The position numbers and the translations under genes were made by a program. From assembly GCA_022827225.1 (NCBI GenBank), contig JAJDTJ010000005.1, forward strand, positions 1 through 64,000: 64,000 nt of DNA, written 5' to 3'. The stretch's first letter is position 1. Each line of letters begins with the position of its first letter. Below the pieces are notes generated by a model. It was not told the DNA's origin and made no database searches. It saw only the letters and a list, made by a program, of their open reading frames with translations. Origin of the DNA: Candidatus Poribacteria bacterium (lineage in GTDB: Bacteria > Poribacteria > WGA-4E > WGA-3G). Below, piece after piece: positions 61,974-64,000 of the stretch.

Positions 61974-64000
61974 TTAGAAGCCCATCATTGCTCGCACGAA
62001 GGTTGTGTTACTCGTCGTGTGATCAAGCAGGATGGTGGTTCGCCGATAACCAGCGAGGATGACAATGTTGAACCCGAGCCATTCACCGCGGTTGATCGCT
62101 TGAATTTCAAAAATTCTTGTCCGCAAATCTGGTCGGAAGAGCACTGGCACATCTTCATCTTCCGCGAAATTCGCCAAATAATTTTTAAAGTTATTATCTC
62201 GGTTAGTAAATTTCCGATATTGGAAACCGGCAAGAATGTTCTTCCTTTGTGAGAACTGGTAGTCGAGCCGTACGCCGAGTACGTCTTCACGGCTTCTGCG
62301 GTTGAAGCGTAAGTATTCAACGGGTTCATTATCAGTCGGTAAGAATAGACGCGGATTGAGTGCCTCTCCGATTTCTTCAGCGCTACGGTCAAAGGCACGA
62401 TCCCAGATGTACTTGACCATCGGTGTAAGCGTTAGGTCTTCACCGATTCTATCGACGAAAGGCAGTTCACCGAGTGGGATCTCGTATCTTGCCTTGAGAA
62501 TCGTCTGTTGGTTGCGAATGTCGCGCTCTGGGTAACGGCGCGTTTTCCAGTTATTCGCGTCGTAGATTAATCCGGTATCTTCTGGGTCAAGTGCATTAAT
62601 CCCGTGGTCCGGATAGAATGGGAACTCTCGTCTGTCACCACTTGAACGGACTTGTTCATCGGGGACCATGAAATCGACGCGCTGATCAGCCGTAAGCGGA
62701 TCATCTAAGTTTTCAGGATCCGGTGCCGGAACATCTAAGAAGATAGCTTCTTCGGGATCCTGCTCATACTGATGTTGCAGGACGACGAGAAACTTCGCTT
62801 CAAGTGTGAGATTCGGAACAGCAGTGTAGAGGAACTGGAGAGTTGTCGTATTCACACGGGCGTTGTAGAAATCGAGTTCGTCAGAGATTTGGACAGGTTC
62901 CAATTCACCGACACGCAATGTAATCGTATAATCTGGGATGTCGTCTTGAACTCGGACGAAACGGTTTTGGAAAAGTATGGTTCCAAAGTCCGGAATATCA
63001 CGTTGATAAGTGACATGTAGGTATTTGGAATCGTTCTGTCGTCGACTCGAAACTTCGTTTTCGTTGAGCCATCCGACTTTGAGTGAAAGGTTATCAAGGA
63101 GGTCATATTCAGCAAAGACATGGTATCCTTCCCTATCCACTCCGTACTCATATTGCGGTTCAAAATCGTCCTCGAGGGAGTCAATTGTGCCGTTGTTGTT
63201 CAAGTCAACGAGGTCTGTGAAGACCGGAGGATCGGCATCAAAAATAAGGAAATCTTCTTGGAAGTCCAGGATACCGTTCTGGTCTCTGTCATCGGCACGC
63301 GGTAGGACTCCGTCAAAGTCGATGTCATCCGGCCAGTCATCATCATCGTCATCATCCTCAATGAGGGCGTAATTGGTTCCATCCCACGGATCTTGTTCGG
63401 ATTGCGATTCAGGGGTCCGTGGTAGCGAGTAGGGTTGATCTCTGTCGCTATTAGAACCGAAATTGAGATAGGTGGTTGTGTACCCGGGGTCAATATGATA
63501 GTAGACACCTTCGAGGTACAATTTGCCGAAACGAGATTTGAGTTGGACGAACCATGCAGTTTCTCTGCCCATGATGCCGTCACCACTTTCATCGGTTCCG
63601 TCGCCGCCTAACATCGCCTCAAATCGTTCACCCTCGGTTTCAGAATAGGTAGGTATTCCGTTGCCATCTACGGGTAAATTTGTGATCGGATCAATCGAGA
63701 TACCGGTGCTTTCCTCACCATCTTCGCCTTCAATGGTTTCCGTAAGTCGGCTAAACCCAGCCTGATGTTTCGGGATGGTGGGGTACTGCTTATATTTACC
63801 GTTGATGGAGTAGTGTGCTCGGACAAAAACGTTACCGATGGTCCCTTCTAAGTCGAGCCCATAGAGGAGTGCTGCGCGTGCTGCACCATAACGATAACTG
63901 ACTTTACGGGGTCTGCCTTCACCTTCCCAAGCACTCGGATTGTCTTGTAGTGTTGATCGGTTGCTGGTATAATCTGGAGACTGCCCGTAGTTTCCAGGTG
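61974..64000 (-). CDS. Large outer-membrane protein with EF-hand-like loops (cut by window end)
   Basis: The frame is open from the stop at 61974 to the window end, about 674 residues, and the N-terminus is missing. Alternating aromatic and charged strands (LTLTPMVKYIWD, YQFSQRKNILAGFQYRKFT, GFNIVILAGYRRTTILL) and the final segment ending FVRAMMGF, with a C-terminal Phe, indicate a beta-barrel of the outer membrane. An extracellular or periplasmic segment near the middle of the visible part is very Asp-rich and contains two EF-hand-like loops: DRDQNGILDFQE (63255-63290) and DLNNNGTIDSLE (63171-63206). They have Asp, Asp/Asn, Asn, Gly, Asp and Glu at the calcium-binding positions. The barrel may be calcium-stabilised or bind a dockerin-like partner. 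It precedes the ExbB operon on the same strand; the family was not identified. Confidence 0.72.
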   Translation of the reverse strand, partial: PGNYGQSPDYTSNRSTLQDNPSAWEGEGRPRKVSYRYGAARAALLYGLDLEGTIGNVFVRAHYSINGKYKQYPTIPKHQAGFSRLTETIEGEDGEESTGISIDPITNLPVDGNGIPTYSETEGERFEAMLGGDGTDESGDGIMGRETAWFVQLKSRFGKLYLEGVYYHIDPGYTTTYLNFGSNSDRDQPYSLPRTPESQSEQDPWDGTNYALIEDDDDDDDWPDDIDFDGVLPRADDRDQNGILDFQEDFLIFDADPPVFTDLVDLNNNGTIDSLEDDFEPQYEYGVDREGYHVFAEYDLLDNLSLKVGWLNENEVSSRRQNDSKYLHVTYQRDIPDFGTILFQNRFVRVQDDIPDYTITLRVGELEPVQISDELDFYNARVNTTTLQFLYTAVPNLTLEAKFLVVLQHQYEQDPEEAIFLDVPAPDPENLDDPLTADQRVDFMVPDEQVRSSGDRREFPFYPDHGINALDPEDTGLIYDANNWKTRRYPERDIRNQQTILKARYEIPLGELPFVDRIGEDLTLTPMVKYIWDRAFDRSAEEIGEALNPRLFLPTDNEPVEYLRFNRRSREDVLGVRLDYQFSQRKNILAGFQYRKFTNRDNNFKNYLANFAEDEDVPVLFRPDLRTRIFEIQAINRGEWLGFNIVILAGYRRTTILLDHTTSNTTFVRAMMGF

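Overview
The window is a stretch of bacterial chromosome with no rRNA, tRNA or CRISPR array that I can see. Cell-envelope genes (three ExbD-like and one ExbB-like protein, two large outer-membrane proteins, lipoproteins) point to a diderm bacterium. Secreted LamG proteins with a shared C-terminal tail, a DUF5916 outer-membrane protein, myo-inositol degradation genes, several toxin-antitoxin pairs and dispersed small hairpin elements together resemble Candidatus Poribacteria or a related uncultured lineage. That placement is inference; no marker in the window proves it.

Layout. 0-0.5 kb: the 3' end of an IS630-like transposase abutting a truncated LamG gene. 0.5-3.1 kb: a tight three-gene cassette (DUF3419/BtaA-like SAM-dependent transferase, haem-oxygenase-like diiron enzyme, GNAT). 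3.1-9 kb: a trypsin-TPR lipoprotein, a MORN-like protein, a HigBA-like toxin-antitoxin pair and a DUF5916 protein. 9.1-12.7 kb: a rhodanese followed by a pterin cluster (tandem 6-pyruvoyl-tetrahydropterin synthase, GTP cyclohydrolase I, SDR). 12.8-15.5 kb: two CNNM/CorC-type membrane proteins. 15.7-22.2 kb: KDPG-type aldolase, Ser/Thr kinase, HpaI aldolase, iolC and iolD. 22.4-24.2 kb: small Cys protein, rlmB, radC. 24.3-30.8 kb: a signalling block with three STAS proteins, a UspA-like protein, a multi-PAS histidine kinase, two response regulators (one with a PP2C phosphatase) and an RsbW-like kinase, which looks like a complete partner-switching circuit apart from its sigma factor. 31-38.3 kb: ribosomal protein S1 with an unusual repetitive acidic tail, metK, ahcY, a BrnT/BrnA pair and a PfkB kinase. 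38.2-42.8 kb: lpd, a sigma-70-like protein with an N-terminal Cys cluster, a LamG protein, a lipoprotein and a fourth STAS protein.

43-53.5 kb is the accessory core: a PLD-SNF2 helicase, an XRE-like regulator and an Eco57I-like adenine methyltransferase form a candidate restriction/defence system. They are followed by two unknown membrane proteins and a separate two-gene operon (GIY-YIG-like protein plus ParA ATPase). Two copies of one inverted-repeat element lie inside and at the edge of this region. 53.7-58.9 kb is gltB behind a long leader. 59-64 kb is an ExbB-ExbD-ExbD-ExbD operon, with an ExbB that carries a signal peptide and a carboxypeptidase-regulatory-like domain, followed by a large outer-membrane protein cut by the window end.

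The best candidates for something undescribed are the DUF3419-diiron-GNAT cassette, the helicase/regulator/methyltransferase system, the GIY-YIG-like/ParA pair, and the two families of small inverted-repeat elements.
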